From positions 124,001-188,000 of the forward strand of contig NZ_AUXV01000011.1 of the NCBI RefSeq assembly GCF_001625575.1: 64,000 nucleotides of DNA. Direction: 5' to 3'. The translations under genes and the position numbers were made by a program. Every line of letters starts with the position of its first letter. The stretch's first letter is position 1. This document shows positions 1 through 7,916 of the stretch, in pieces. The notes under the pieces were generated by a model that ran no database searches, was not told the origin of the DNA, and saw only the letters and a program-made list of their open reading frames with translations. The stretch is from Pseudoalteromonas luteoviolacea S2607. Its GTDB lineage: Bacteria; Pseudomonadota; Gammaproteobacteria; Enterobacterales; Alteromonadaceae.

Positions 1-698
1 GCATTCAACCGTACATCATAATCTATCGGGCTAAAAAGGTTGTCGATAACCAAGTTTACTGCGGCAAATATCCAAGTCCCACCTACGATAATCAGTAGCC
101 AGTTTAACCAATGGAGTTCTTTTTGTTCGGTTGAAGCAAACACATCTCGAAGTTGTGTGCGGTAAATTCTCAGTCTGATAACAATTTTGAAAGCGTACCA
201 AGCAGACTGTAATACCCAGCCCAAAACACACAAGAATGCGGATATCAGTAAGCCATAAATGATATTGCGGATAAGGTTAGGTGCTTGTTCAACAACATTG
301 AGCTCTTCTGTTACTAATATTGCGTGCAAATATTGTGTTGGTAAGCACAGCGCGACTAATGCAATCAAACCGCCAAAAATCGCGGGGACAAAATGCCGGA
401 TATCCTTGGCTTCAAGCTGCCAGAGTACTTGGGAGGTTAGTCCTTTAGTATATAGCCATAAACAAGGCGCAATTAACAGTAGTGCTGGTAATGACAGCAC
501 CAGACTGAGCACTTGAAACTGAGGTATGAACTGCTGAATTGATGGCATACAAATGATCATGCCAATCGACATTAAGCACAGCGCCAAAAGCCAATACATT
601 TGCTTGCCATGTGCGCGTAAAACCAGTTGATGGGTGCTAAAGAGGATGATGCACAGCGTCGCAATATTGAGAGAAAAAAGAATCGGCTGGTCACTCAT
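1..698 (-). CDS. Membrane-anchored AraC-type regulator, N-terminal part (truncated by window edge)
   Basis: An open frame starts at an ATG (696-698) and runs without a stop off the left edge, giving about 232 residues. The visible part is a multi-pass membrane domain with about six hydrophobic helices, ending in a cytosolic stretch rich in Arg/Lys, then 'STEQKELHWLNWLL' and another helix. This layout matches the N-terminal 7TM-like sensor domain of AraC-family regulators common in Alteromonadales and Bacteroidetes, whose helix-turn-helix would lie beyond position 1. The HTH is not in the window, so the regulator call is inference. An unrelated multi-pass membrane protein is the alternative. 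It is divergent from the DUF2306 gene, with a 189-bp shared promoter region. Confidence 0.6.
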   Translation of the reverse strand, partial: MSDQPILFSLNIATLCIILFSTHQLVLRAHGKQMYWLLALCLMSIGMIICMPSIQQFIPQFQVLSLVLSLPALLLIAPCLWLYTKGLTSQVLWQLEAKDIRHFVPAIFGGLIALVALCLPTQYLHAILVTEELNVVEQAPNLIRNIIYGLLISAFLCVLGWVLQSAWYAFKIVIRLRIYRTQLRDVFASTEQKELHWLNWLLIIVGGTWIFAAVNLVIDNLFSPIDYDVRLN

Positions 699-887
699 CA
701 GTTGGCTCCATGATTTTAGTTTTATACTAAAAGTAAGTTTTAATTTCAATATGTTAGTGCTTTTAAAGGCAGTTGTTTTGTGTGCTTTTTAGATGAAAAA
801 CGTCCTTGCCAATAAGACAGGACGAGACCTTTTTTGGTTTGCGACATAGTAGATGCTCGATTTAGCAAATCCAAAAGAGAGTAACCA

Positions 888-1595
888 ATGGCAGCACAAA
901 TTCAGCATACTAAACAGGTGATTAAATTCAACTGGCCCGTGGTGAGCGGGTTATTACTAATAACAGCGATACCTGGCGTTCCAGCTATTTTTATTATTGC
1001 CTTAGTTTTATTGGGCAGTGGCGCAGTGGCGGGAGTTTCGGATGTTATCAATGCGCAGTATTTTGCAACTCCAGCGGCGATATTAACGCATGCATCGGCT
1101 GGAGTGATCTTCTTTTTGACAATGCCCTGGCAGTTTTCACCTCGCTTGAGAGTATGTCGGCCGAGGCTGCATAAAGTGGGAGGTCGATTGGCTGTCGTGT
1201 CTGGTTGCGTCATGGCTATTTCAGGCGTATGGATGCATTTGATGTTGACACCCAATGAATTAGGAGGGCGTTTTGTGTCGCTGTTGATTATGAGTGTGGC
1301 GATTTGTGGTGCTTTTTGTACTGCCATAGGACATGTAATAAAAGGACGTGTTGTACAGCATAAAAAATGGATGATAAGGGCCGTAGCCCTTGCTTTAGCA
1401 GCTATCACCCCTTTAATTACAGGCGCTTTGTTACAGCTTATATTTGGCGCTTGGGCAGGGGTTTACGAAACGCTATTGGCATTTCACCATAGCTATGACC
1501 GACTCATTGCCATGGTAATTAATTTAACCATTGTGGAAATGGTTATGAGGCAAACGAGTATGGCTCAACCCGGTTCGCCAGCTTTATCTGAGTAG
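888..1595 (+). CDS. DUF2306 family integral membrane protein
   Basis: This 235-residue protein is predicted to be multi-pass, with about six hydrophobic helices (residues ~18-45, 62-80, 100-118, 130-148, 160-185 and 203-222). The segment around residues 66-100 (His-Ala-Ser-Ala, then Pro-Arg-Leu-Arg, then a His-Lys-x-Gly-Gly-Arg turn) is the signature of the DUF2306 family, inner-membrane proteins of unknown function. Some members sit near AraC- or TetR-type regulators, as here. The ATG at 888 follows a purine-rich AGAG sequence. A role in sensing or membrane redox chemistry is possible, but nothing in the sequence proves it. Confidence 0.7.
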   Translation: MAAQIQHTKQVIKFNWPVVSGLLLITAIPGVPAIFIIALVLLGSGAVAGVSDVINAQYFATPAAILTHASAGVIFFLTMPWQFSPRLRVCRPRLHKVGGRLAVVSGCVMAISGVWMHLMLTPNELGGRFVSLLIMSVAICGAFCTAIGHVIKGRVVQHKKWMIRAVALALAAITPLITGALLQLIFGAWAGVYETLLAFHHSYDRLIAMVINLTIVEMVMRQTSMAQPGSPALSE

Positions 1596-1626
1596 TTTTG
1601 TTGAAAATGATGAGGTATGAATATTT

Positions 1627-1675
1627 ATTATCAAAAATAAATTGAAACTGATTTGATTGTAAAAGCCCTTATCAA
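1627..1675 (+). promoter_or_regulatory. Three-block operator-like motif upstream of the SDR gene (copy 1)
   Basis: The blocks ATTATCAA (1627-1634), AAACTGATT (1645-1653) and TTATCAA (1669-1675) recur with identical spacing at 3445-3493, upstream of the MDR gene. The half-sites form an ATCA-N15-TGAT-N18-ATCA array, compatible with a dimeric regulator binding inverted TGAT/ATCA halves. It lies 69 bp before the SDR start. The LysR gene between the two targets is the natural candidate binder. That assignment is inference. Confidence 0.55.
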
Positions 1676-1743
1676 GAAAAATGTTACTGGTAACCTTAAC
1701 CAGTATGGCCCATGGTAACGAAGATAAACGCAAAGGGGTAAGC

Positions 1744-2550
1744 ATGAAAAAGACCGTTTTAATTACAGGTTCCACTGATGGGATCGGGCTTGCAACCGCA
1801 AGGACATTCTTATCGATGGGGCACCGAGTGCTATTACATGGACGCAGTCAGAGTAAACTAGACTCGGTGTACAGTGAATTGTCAGAGCAGTTTGGCCAAG
1901 AGTTACTGTTTCGTTATCGCGCCGATCTATCCATTGCGCAGGAGTTGAGATCACTTGTTGCAGCAGTGCGTCGAGATCACGATAGCTTGGATGTCCTGAT
2001 CAATAACGCGGGTGTTTTTAATATCGCACAAACTGTGTCGGCAGATAATCTAGATATACGCTTTATGGTCAATACGATTGCGCCGTTTATTTTAACTGAG
2101 CAATTGCTTGAGCTGCTTAACCGGCAAGGCCGAGTTGTTAACCTTTCTTCTGCAGCGCAAGCCCCCTTTAGTGTATCTGAATTAACACAGCCAAGTGGGT
2201 TATCCGATGGCGCGGTATATGCAAAAAGTAAGTTAGCACTTACTATGTGGTCTGGCTCGCTCGGTGAGAAATATAAGCACAGTGGGCCCATGATAGTGGC
2301 GGTGAACCCAAAGTCATTTTTGGGCAGTAAAATGGTGCATGAAGCTTATGGTATGCAAGGAAGTAACGTGCAACAAGGCGCTGATATTTTAGTTGAGGCA
2401 GCGCTTTCAGATGCGTTTGCACAAGCTGGAGGTTTATATTTCGACAATGATATTGGGCAATTTAGTGCGCCACATAGCGCCGCGTCAGACTCAGAGTTAG
2501 CGGATGAACTCATGACGACACTGGCATCGTTATCGGCGCAATTAAACTAA
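1744..2550 (+). CDS. Short-chain dehydrogenase/reductase (SDR)
   Basis: This 268-residue classical SDR has a cofactor motif TGSTDGIG at residues 8-15, NNAG at 87-90, a catalytic Ser in the SSAAQ segment (135-136), and the YxxxK pair Y159/K163. Such enzymes reduce or oxidise carbonyl/alcohol substrates with NAD(P)H. The Arg-containing segment after the second strand hints at NADP preference. The substrate is unknown. The start at 1744 is chosen because AAAGGGG lies just upstream and the Rossmann fold begins directly after it; a longer frame from 1681 adds only non-homologous residues. It shares an operator-like motif with the MDR gene, suggesting both belong to one LysR regulon for electrophile or quinone detoxification. 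Confidence 0.85.
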   Translation: MKKTVLITGSTDGIGLATARTFLSMGHRVLLHGRSQSKLDSVYSELSEQFGQELLFRYRADLSIAQELRSLVAAVRRDHDSLDVLINNAGVFNIAQTVSADNLDIRFMVNTIAPFILTEQLLELLNRQGRVVNLSSAAQAPFSVSELTQPSGLSDGAVYAKSKLALTMWSGSLGEKYKHSGPMIVAVNPKSFLGSKMVHEAYGMQGSNVQQGADILVEAALSDAFAQAGGLYFDNDIGQFSAPHSAASDSELADELMTTLASLSAQLN

Positions 2551-2555
2551 AAAGG

Positions 2556-3446
2556 CTATTCCCAATAAGGTACATCACCAATGTAAGCCTTGAGATAGTC
2601 AATAAAAACCCGCACTTTGGGTGCCAATAAGCGTGAATTAGGGTAGACGGCCCAAAGTGCAGTATCGTTGACCAAAGGTGTATCTTTGAGTACTTGAACA
2701 AGCTTTCCTTCTTGCAGAGCTTGATAAGCACACCACATAGAACACAGAGTTATACCCATCCCACGAATACAGGCATCTCTTATTGCTTCTCCATTATCAA
2801 TTTGTAGGCCACTGTTCGGTTTAAATTTTATGTTGCCTTGTGAATTGGCAAACACCCAATGATCTATGCCGGTTAAATTGATGATAGGGTGGGATTGCAA
2901 CTCTTCTGGTGAATGTGGCATACCATGTTTAGCGATATAATCAGGCGCGGCGCATAGAATACGCGTATCGCTGGCGAGCTTGCTGGCAACTAAACTGGAG
3001 TCACTGAGCGCAGCATTACGTATGGCTATATCGAATCCGCCCTCGACCATGTCTACGATGGTATCACTCAAGCGCAGATCAATCTTTAACTCGGGGTAGA
3101 GCTGTGTGAACTCTGCCAGTGCTGGCACAATGTGCATGCGCCCGAAAGAAGCGGGAGCAGTGATCCGCAAGGTTCCTTGTGGGGTATGACTACCGGCGCC
3201 AATGGCCGCTTTGGCGCTCTCGATATTTTCTAAAACGGACTCAGCATGAGGTAGAAATACGAGCCCTTCTTCTGTTAAAGAGACCTTGCGAGTTGTTCTG
3301 TATAACAGTTTAGTACCCAGTGTTTCTTCGAGTTTATTGATATGGGCACTGGCAACGGCTGCGGATAAGCCCAGCTCCTTTCCGGCTAAACTAATATTGT
3401 GTGTAGCCGCAATGCGGGTAAATAGCTTTAAATGTGCGATATTCAT
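2556..3446 (-). CDS. LysR-type transcriptional regulator
   Basis: This 296-residue regulator has an N-terminal winged HTH (residues ~1-60, with the pattern LKLFTRIAATHNISLAGKEL then a recognition helix containing SAHINKLEE) followed by a periplasmic-binding-like effector domain (~90-290) typical of the AaeR/DmlR-like LysR branch. The ATG at 3446 gives the canonical LysR N-terminus; an upstream extension to 3527 is AT-rich and non-homologous. The gene is divergent from the MDR oxidoreductase at 3545 and tail-to-tail with the SDR at 1744. Its start codon overlaps the operator-like motif at 3445-3493, which would suit autorepression. The inducer is unknown. Confidence 0.9.
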   Translation of the reverse strand: MNIAHLKLFTRIAATHNISLAGKELGLSAAVASAHINKLEETLGTKLLYRTTRKVSLTEEGLVFLPHAESVLENIESAKAAIGAGSHTPQGTLRITAPASFGRMHIVPALAEFTQLYPELKIDLRLSDTIVDMVEGGFDIAIRNAALSDSSLVASKLASDTRILCAAPDYIAKHGMPHSPEELQSHPIINLTGIDHWVFANSQGNIKFKPNSGLQIDNGEAIRDACIRGMGITLCSMWCAYQALQEGKLVQVLKDTPLVNDTALWAVYPNSRLLAPKVRVFIDYLKAYIGDVPYWE

Positions 3447-3493
3447 TATCAATAAAATCTTAAAACTGATTGTAATTATGTAGATATTATCAA
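3445..3493 (+). promoter_or_regulatory. Three-block operator-like motif between LysR and MDR genes (copy 2)
   Basis: ATTATCAA (3445-3452), AAACTGATT (3463-3471) and TTATCAA (3487-3493) match copy 1 at 1627-1675 block for block, with the same 10- and 15-bp gaps. It lies 52 bp upstream of the MDR ATG and abuts the LysR start codon. Position and repetition suggest that the LysR protein binds here, but this is untested. Confidence 0.6.
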
Positions 3494-3544
3494 AATTATA
3501 GTTAAAAAATATACTAAATCCATTCAAACGATGAGGATTTAATT

Positions 3545-4537
3545 ATGAAAGCTATGACAATTAATTCATTTGGTAGCAGCGACGTTTTTGTTGAATCAGA
3601 GGTAGCAAAACCTCAAGTAACCTCCGGCCATGTACTGATAAAAGTAATGGCGAGCAGTGTAAACACTGTAGACACGATGATCCGCGAAATGGGTCCTGCG
3701 TTACCGCTCTCTCCTGCTTTGCCTGCCATTTTGGGTATGGACTTTGCTGGCATTGTTGAGTCTGTTGGAGTGGACGTAGACGGCTTTCAAGTAGGAGATG
3801 AAGTTTACGGTTGCGCAGGAGGTCTGGCGGATCTTCAAGGAGCGCTTGCACAGTACATGGTAGCTGACGCTAAACTCATTGCACATAAACCTAAGCGTTT
3901 AAACATGGCACAAGCTGCGGCTTTACCTCTGGTAGGTATCACCGCATACGAAGGCTTGCAGCGTGCGGGCATCTCAAGTGGACAAAAGGTATTAGTGCAT
4001 GGCGGAGCAGGCGGTGTGGGTCATATTGCATTGCAGTTGGCGAAGCATTTTGGCGCAGAAGTATATGCCACGGGTAGCAAAGATACACAACTCGAGTTGA
4101 TAAAGCAGCTCGGTGCCACACCGGTTAATTACCAAACTGAGTCGGTTACTGACTATGTGGCGACACACACCGACGGTGCGGGATTTGATTTGGTGTATGA
4201 TTCCGTTGGTGGTACCAACTTATTAAACTCTTTTGAAGCAGCTGCACTCAATGGCCAAGTCGCCACGACCGTATCATTGGCGGAGATTGATTTGTCTGTT
4301 GCGCATTTTAAAGGTTTATCTTTGCACGTGGTATTTATGCTTATCCCAATGTTGCATAACGTGAAACGCGAAGAACACCATCAAGTTCTCGCTGCAATGA
4401 CAGATATTGTGGATTCTGGAAACTTAACTCCTGTACTGGATAGCAGCACATTTTCGTTTACTGAAATAGCTAAAGCACACGACAGACTGGCCAGTGGTCA
4501 AGCGATGGGAAAAGTGGTTGTCAGTAATCAGTGGTAA
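3545..4537 (+). CDS. NADP-dependent medium-chain oxidoreductase (zeta-crystallin/quinone reductase type)
   Basis: This 330-residue MDR-superfamily protein has an N-terminal GroES-like domain (residues ~25-110) and a Rossmann domain with the motif GGAGGVG at 153-159. The cysteine cluster that binds structural zinc in alcohol dehydrogenases is absent, which points to the quinone-oxidoreductase/enone-reductase branch using NADPH. The likely role is one- or two-electron reduction of quinones or reactive enones in the cytosol. The gene follows GATGAGGA, a good ribosome-binding site. It is divergent from the LysR gene and shares the operator-like motif with the upstream SDR gene. Confidence 0.85.
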   Translation: MKAMTINSFGSSDVFVESEVAKPQVTSGHVLIKVMASSVNTVDTMIREMGPALPLSPALPAILGMDFAGIVESVGVDVDGFQVGDEVYGCAGGLADLQGALAQYMVADAKLIAHKPKRLNMAQAAALPLVGITAYEGLQRAGISSGQKVLVHGGAGGVGHIALQLAKHFGAEVYATGSKDTQLELIKQLGATPVNYQTESVTDYVATHTDGAGFDLVYDSVGGTNLLNSFEAAALNGQVATTVSLAEIDLSVAHFKGLSLHVVFMLIPMLHNVKREEHHQVLAAMTDIVDSGNLTPVLDSSTFSFTEIAKAHDRLASGQAMGKVVVSNQW

Positions 4538-4644
4538 TGGGCTGCGAACAAAGGAAAGAAACACAGATAATGTTGCAAAGATTAAAATAGGTGCGCTTTT
4601 TGGGCACTGCCGCTATTATAAATTTATGATTCTAAGTTTATGAG

Positions 4645-4839
4645 TTGTCAGTGTCTTTTTACTTGTTATCACTATTATTGATTTTTGCGTTATTTGGGGT
4701 CGCTTCCACTTATTTGCTGCGCTTTATGTATTGTTACTGGATCAAAAAAAGATTGGTCTTGAAATATTTGGGGCTCGCGGGGCTGTGCGTAGTATGTGTT
4801 GTACCACTGGTTGCACTGAACTATTTTCTGGCTGGGTAA
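4645..4839 (+). CDS. Small two-helix membrane protein, unknown function
   Basis: A 64-residue frame with a TTG start codes for two strongly hydrophobic helices (residues ~4-27 and ~40-61) separated by a basic loop (YWIKKRLVLK), the pattern of a small inner-membrane protein with a positively charged cytosolic loop. No family is recognised. The start is uncertain: no strong ribosome-binding site precedes the TTG, and a GTG two codons later is equally possible. It lies alone between the MDR gene and the convergent lipoprotein gene. A chance open frame cannot be excluded. Confidence 0.4.
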   Translation: MSVSFYLLSLLLIFALFGVASTYLLRFMYCYWIKKRLVLKYLGLAGLCVVCVVPLVALNYFLAG

Positions 4840-4873
4840 ATGGACAGTAGCGAGCGTGCTACTGTCTTTTTGC

Positions 4874-5260
4874 TTATTTGAGCACGATGGATTGGCAGGT
4901 ACTGCTGATACACAAGGCTTGTATAGGTAAGACGGGTTCACACATATCACTGGCGATTGCGTCTCTATTTCTGGCTTTCTCTTCAGCTGTAATACGCTGT
5001 GCTGCGCGCTCTACTTGCACTTCATCCACATTGCGAGAAGAATACACCAAATATTTGCTTGGCCCGCCACATGTCAATCGTTCGCCGACGGCTATGACCT
5101 TACACTGAAAGCTTGCATCACAGCCTTTGTCCGCAATGAGTTGATCGAGAGGCCCTTCTTCATTAGGCTCAACCTGCTGCTCTGTGTCTGTGTAAGTGGC
5201 TTCACACCCAGCTAAAAGCGTAAGTGTTATGCCAAAGATCGTACCGGCCTTTCGCTTCAT
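4874..5260 (-). CDS. Cys-rich lipoprotein with CGGPSxYLV motif (paralog A)
   Basis: This 128-residue protein has a lipoprotein signal peptide ending LLAG-C19. The mature domain carries six cysteines in the order C..QC..CGGPS-YLV..C..C..TC, all shared with the neighbouring gene product, which suggests a disulfide-bonded periplasmic or surface domain. I do not recognise a named family, although short CGGP-containing proteins of this type are scattered among Proteobacteria. Its start ATG overlaps the stop of paralog B by four bases, so the two are translationally coupled. Function is unknown. The conserved CGGPS turn next to YLV suggests a fixed structural core rather than an enzyme site. Confidence 0.7.
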   Translation of the reverse strand: MKRKAGTIFGITLTLLAGCEATYTDTEQQVEPNEEGPLDQLIADKGCDASFQCKVIAVGERLTCGGPSKYLVYSSRNVDEVQVERAAQRITAEEKARNRDAIASDMCEPVLPIQALCISSTCQSIVLK

Positions 5261-5838
5261 CGATAGTCCCTAGTTGGTGATTTGTTTGTGCCCTCTAGTT
5301 TAACACAAGTATTTTCAATACATTGTGTTGCCGGTTGACGTAAGTGTTCGCAAATACTGATCATGCCTGTTTTGGCGTTATACTGTGACTCGGCATGAGT
5401 TAACTTTTTAGCCAATTCATAGACTTTTTTGTGGTCAGCCGTTTTAGTTGAAAACACTAAGTAACTAGAGGGTCCACCGCAAGCTCTGCTCCCTACCGGA
5501 ATTGCCTGACATTGACTGCTGCTATCACAGCTTTTGTCTTTGGTAATGAACTTCAAGTAAGCGAATTGATTTTTCAGTGTTGCTTCATCAATTGCGCCTT
5601 GATCGTACTTGGCTATTGGTTCCGCTTTGGTGGCCATTGAAGCTGGAAGAGGCTTACTGAGTCCAGCATCATGGCGAGTGGCGGACTTAGTTTGCAAAGT
5701 TGCAGGTGCCTTTGTTTTTTTGACTTCTTTGGTTTGCTGTTGTGGCTTTTCCGGTTGCGCAGGCTCTGGGCCAGCTTCCGTACTTGAACATCCTGATATT
5801 ATTACTAGGCTAGCTAGTGTTAGCTTAAGTGCGTTCAT
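5257..5838 (-). CDS. Cys-rich lipoprotein with CGGPSxYLV motif (paralog B)
   Basis: This 193-residue protein begins with a lipoprotein signal peptide ending IISG-C17. A low-complexity linker rich in Pro, Gln, Lys and Ala (residues ~20-75) follows, then the same six-cysteine domain as paralog A (CDSSSQC, CGGPSSYLV, and a C-terminal C..C..TC). The linker is consistent with tethering the domain away from the membrane. The gene is preceded by an AGGATAG ribosome-binding site and is first in a two-gene operon with paralog A. The pair most likely arose by tandem duplication. No function is assigned. Confidence 0.75.
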   Translation of the reverse strand: MNALKLTLASLVIISGCSSTEAGPEPAQPEKPQQQTKEVKKTKAPATLQTKSATRHDAGLSKPLPASMATKAEPIAKYDQGAIDEATLKNQFAYLKFITKDKSCDSSSQCQAIPVGSRACGGPSSYLVFSTKTADHKKVYELAKKLTHAESQYNAKTGMISICEHLRQPATQCIENTCVKLEGTNKSPTRDYR

Positions 5839-5966
5839 AATCTATCCTGTTTTTTTATTCACAGTGTGCCGCGCTTTTTGTTTAGATACAAGTGAAAGCG
5901 CGTGAGGGTAAGTGAACTGACCCTGGGTAAAATCTACACAATTAACTTTGAATTGTTAAGTTGGCC

Positions 5967-6009
5967 ACTGCTCACCTTTATTGCAGCTGAATAGCCTCAA
6001 GTGAGCAGT
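5967..6009. repeat. 9-bp inverted repeat with long loop
   Basis: ACTGCTCAC (5967-5975) and GTGAGCAGT (6001-6009) are perfect inverted arms separated by 25 bases. They lie between fumC and the lipoprotein operon. No T-tract follows on either strand, so a standard Rho-independent terminator is unlikely. A protein-binding site or weak hairpin is possible. Confidence 0.35.
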
Positions 6010-6061
6010 TCAATTGTGCAGTTGCAGTTCACACCCTCCATAAGATTAGAGCGCTTTTAAC

Positions 6062-7438
6062 TTACAAACCACCCTCGGTGAGCTTTTGCGGGTCAAGTAG
6101 AGTTTTTAGCTCATCTTCGCTCAGGTCCGTGTGCTCAGCTGCCACTTCAATGATAGGGCGTCCTTCCTTATATGCCAACTTGGCGATCGCTGCCGCTTTT
6201 TCATATCCGATCACAGGATTAAGGGCTGTCACTAAAATTGGATTACGTGACAATGCCTGCTGGATGCTTTGCTCATTCACCTTAAATGTCGCGATTGCTT
6301 TATCTGCCACCAATCGCGATATGTTTGCGAGTAACTCAATACTTTGCAAAATATTGAAAGCAATAACGGGTAGCATCACGTTTAGTTCAAAGTTACCAGA
6401 CTGCCCACCAACAGTAATGGTCGCATCATTACCAATGACTTGCGCACTTACCATTGCTGCGGCTTCTGGGATCACAGGGTTTACTTTTCCAGGCATGATA
6501 GATGAACCTGGTTGTAGCGCCTGTAGCTCAATTTCAGATAAACCCGCCAGTGGGCCCGAGTTCATCCAACGCAAGTCATTGGCGATTTTCATATTCGCGA
6601 CTGCTAACGTTTTTAATTGGCCTGATAATGCGACAATGGCATCCTGTGAGCCAATATTGTAGAAAAAGTTTTGGCTTGGGCTGAAGCGAATGCCGACATT
6701 GCTACTGAGATATGTATTGAACGTGGCTGCAAATTGTTTATCAGCATTGACGCCTGTGCCCACAGCTGTACCACCTTGGCCCAACTGATACACTTTATCA
6801 AGTGCCGCCAAAATGCCTTCATAGGCAGAATCGATCTGTTGTTGCCAGCTGCTTAGGGTTTGTGCAAAAGTTACTGGCATGGCATCCATTAAGTGAGTAC
6901 GCCCCGTTTTGACATGATGGCCCACTTCTTTGCTCTTTCTCTCGATTGCTTGAGATAGGTGCTTCAATGCAGGAAGGAGTTCATATACGGCTGATGTCGC
7001 ACTACTTACGTGAATAGCTGTTGGGATAACATCATTAGAGCTTTGCCCCATATTAACGTCATCATTGGGATGAATAGTTAAGCCACTTTGCTGACTTGCA
7101 AGTGTTGCTATCACTTCATTGGCATTCATATTGGAGCTGGTGCCAGATCCTGTTTGGAATACATCAACAGGAAATTGATCAAGGTGTTCACCATCAATGA
7201 GCGCTTGGCAGGCTGTTGTAATGGCTTTTGCTTTCTCTTTGTCTAAGTGGCCAAGTTCTGCGTTTGCTTCAGCAGCAGCTTGCTTGATATAGGCAAGCGC
7301 GCGAATAAAGCTAACGGGCATGGTTAGTCCACTGACGGGAAAGTTATTCACGGCACGTTGCGTCTGTGCTTGGTATAGTGCTGTTTCAGGTACTTCTAAA
7401 GTGCCCATGCTATCAGATGCGGTACGGTAAGTGGTCAT
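6062..7438 (-). CDS. fumC: Class II (iron-independent) fumarate hydratase FumC
   Basis: This 458-residue member of the aspartase/fumarase superfamily interconverts fumarate and malate in the TCA cycle. The family signature GSSIMPGKVNP is at residues 311-321, with the catalytic Ser in its mobile loop. The TGRTHLMDA segment (178-186) carries the active-site region usually written GRTHLQDA, with Met in place of Gln. GTGVNA and SSNDVIPT are also intact. Class II enzymes have no iron-sulfur cluster. The gene is second in a two-gene operon behind a Fur box, which fits substitution for iron-dependent fumarase when iron is scarce. It follows the 123-aa gene by 8 bp. Confidence 0.95.
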   Translation of the reverse strand: MTTYRTASDSMGTLEVPETALYQAQTQRAVNNFPVSGLTMPVSFIRALAYIKQAAAEANAELGHLDKEKAKAITTACQALIDGEHLDQFPVDVFQTGSGTSSNMNANEVIATLASQQSGLTIHPNDDVNMGQSSNDVIPTAIHVSSATSAVYELLPALKHLSQAIERKSKEVGHHVKTGRTHLMDAMPVTFAQTLSSWQQQIDSAYEGILAALDKVYQLGQGGTAVGTGVNADKQFAATFNTYLSSNVGIRFSPSQNFFYNIGSQDAIVALSGQLKTLAVANMKIANDLRWMNSGPLAGLSEIELQALQPGSSIMPGKVNPVIPEAAAMVSAQVIGNDATITVGGQSGNFELNVMLPVIAFNILQSIELLANISRLVADKAIATFKVNEQSIQQALSRNPILVTALNPVIGYEKAAAIAKLAYKEGRPIIEVAAEHTDLSEDELKTLLDPQKLTEGGL

Positions 7439-7446
7439 ACTGACTC

Positions 7447-7818
7447 CTAATTAAAGGGATTAAATTCGTGACTAATGATCCGCGCTTCTCGCTCTAGGCG
7501 GTAAAATGGTGCCATGGAACGATGTTGTTTTTTGTAAAATCGCTTTAATGCGAGAAGGGGCTTGTGAAGTTGCTCAAAGCATTGCTGTCTAAAGCTTTGG
7601 TGGACCAAAGGGTCGGCAATGTGGTTGAGCAACTCAAAAAAGACACGTCGTAGATAGAGTTCTTGTAATAACACGCAGGGTTTTCGTTCATACCATTTGG
7701 CTAAGTTAAAACCGTCCTCAATAAATTGTGCCACATGAACAGGAGCATCAAGATGAGGTCTTTGGCATTGTGTATCTAAGCGGGGCTGAAACTGGCAAAG
7801 GACTTGAGGTGTAACCAT
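7447..7818 (-). CDS. 123-aa protein of Fur-controlled fumC operon (FagA-like position)
   Basis: This soluble 123-residue protein is rich in Arg, His, Phe and Leu and looks largely helical, with no signal peptide or metal cluster motif. I do not recognise it by sequence. It precedes fumC by 8 bp. In Pseudomonas the iron-starvation operon is fagA-fumC-orfX-sodA, so position alone suggests a functional counterpart of one of those small proteins. Homology is not claimed. The ATG at 7818 has no clear ribosome-binding site and lies very close to the promoter, so the message may be nearly leaderless or start further in. Confidence 0.65.
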   Translation of the reverse strand: MVTPQVLCQFQPRLDTQCQRPHLDAPVHVAQFIEDGFNLAKWYERKPCVLLQELYLRRVFFELLNHIADPLVHQSFRQQCFEQLHKPLLALKRFYKKQHRSMAPFYRLEREARIISHEFNPFN

Positions 7819-7827
7819 AGCGCATTA

Positions 7828-7868
7828 TATTTTAGTGTAACGATAATTATTATCATTACACTAAAATA
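7828..7868 (-). promoter_or_regulatory. Fur box inside a 41-bp near-perfect palindrome
   Basis: The core GATAAT-T-ATTATC (7842-7854) matches the Fur 7-1-7 consensus tGATAATnATTATCa at all but the outer left base. The symmetry extends far beyond the core: 7828-7868 is centred on 7848, with 19 of 20 base pairs matched. It sits directly upstream of the 123-aa/fumC operon, so iron-loaded Fur would block transcription. The outer arms (TTTAGTGTAA / TTACACTAAA) are not part of the Fur consensus. Confidence 0.85.
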
Positions 7869-7916
7869 GGAGATTAGCAACCCTTGCTCTAGGGATTGTA
7901 TTGACGTAATAGCTAC

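Noticed and set aside
902..1408. Minus-strand 168-codon open frame
   Set aside because: It is fully antisense to the DUF2306 membrane gene, which has a proper start signal and family motifs. The antisense translation has no recognisable domain.
5609..5905. Plus-strand 98-codon open frame over lipoprotein B
   Set aside because: It is the antisense reading of the lipoprotein signal and linker; it has no ribosome-binding site, while the minus strand has a lipobox and a paralog.
6078..6662. Plus-strand 194-codon open frame
   Set aside because: It lies antisense within fumC, whose catalytic signature is intact. It is a compositional shadow.
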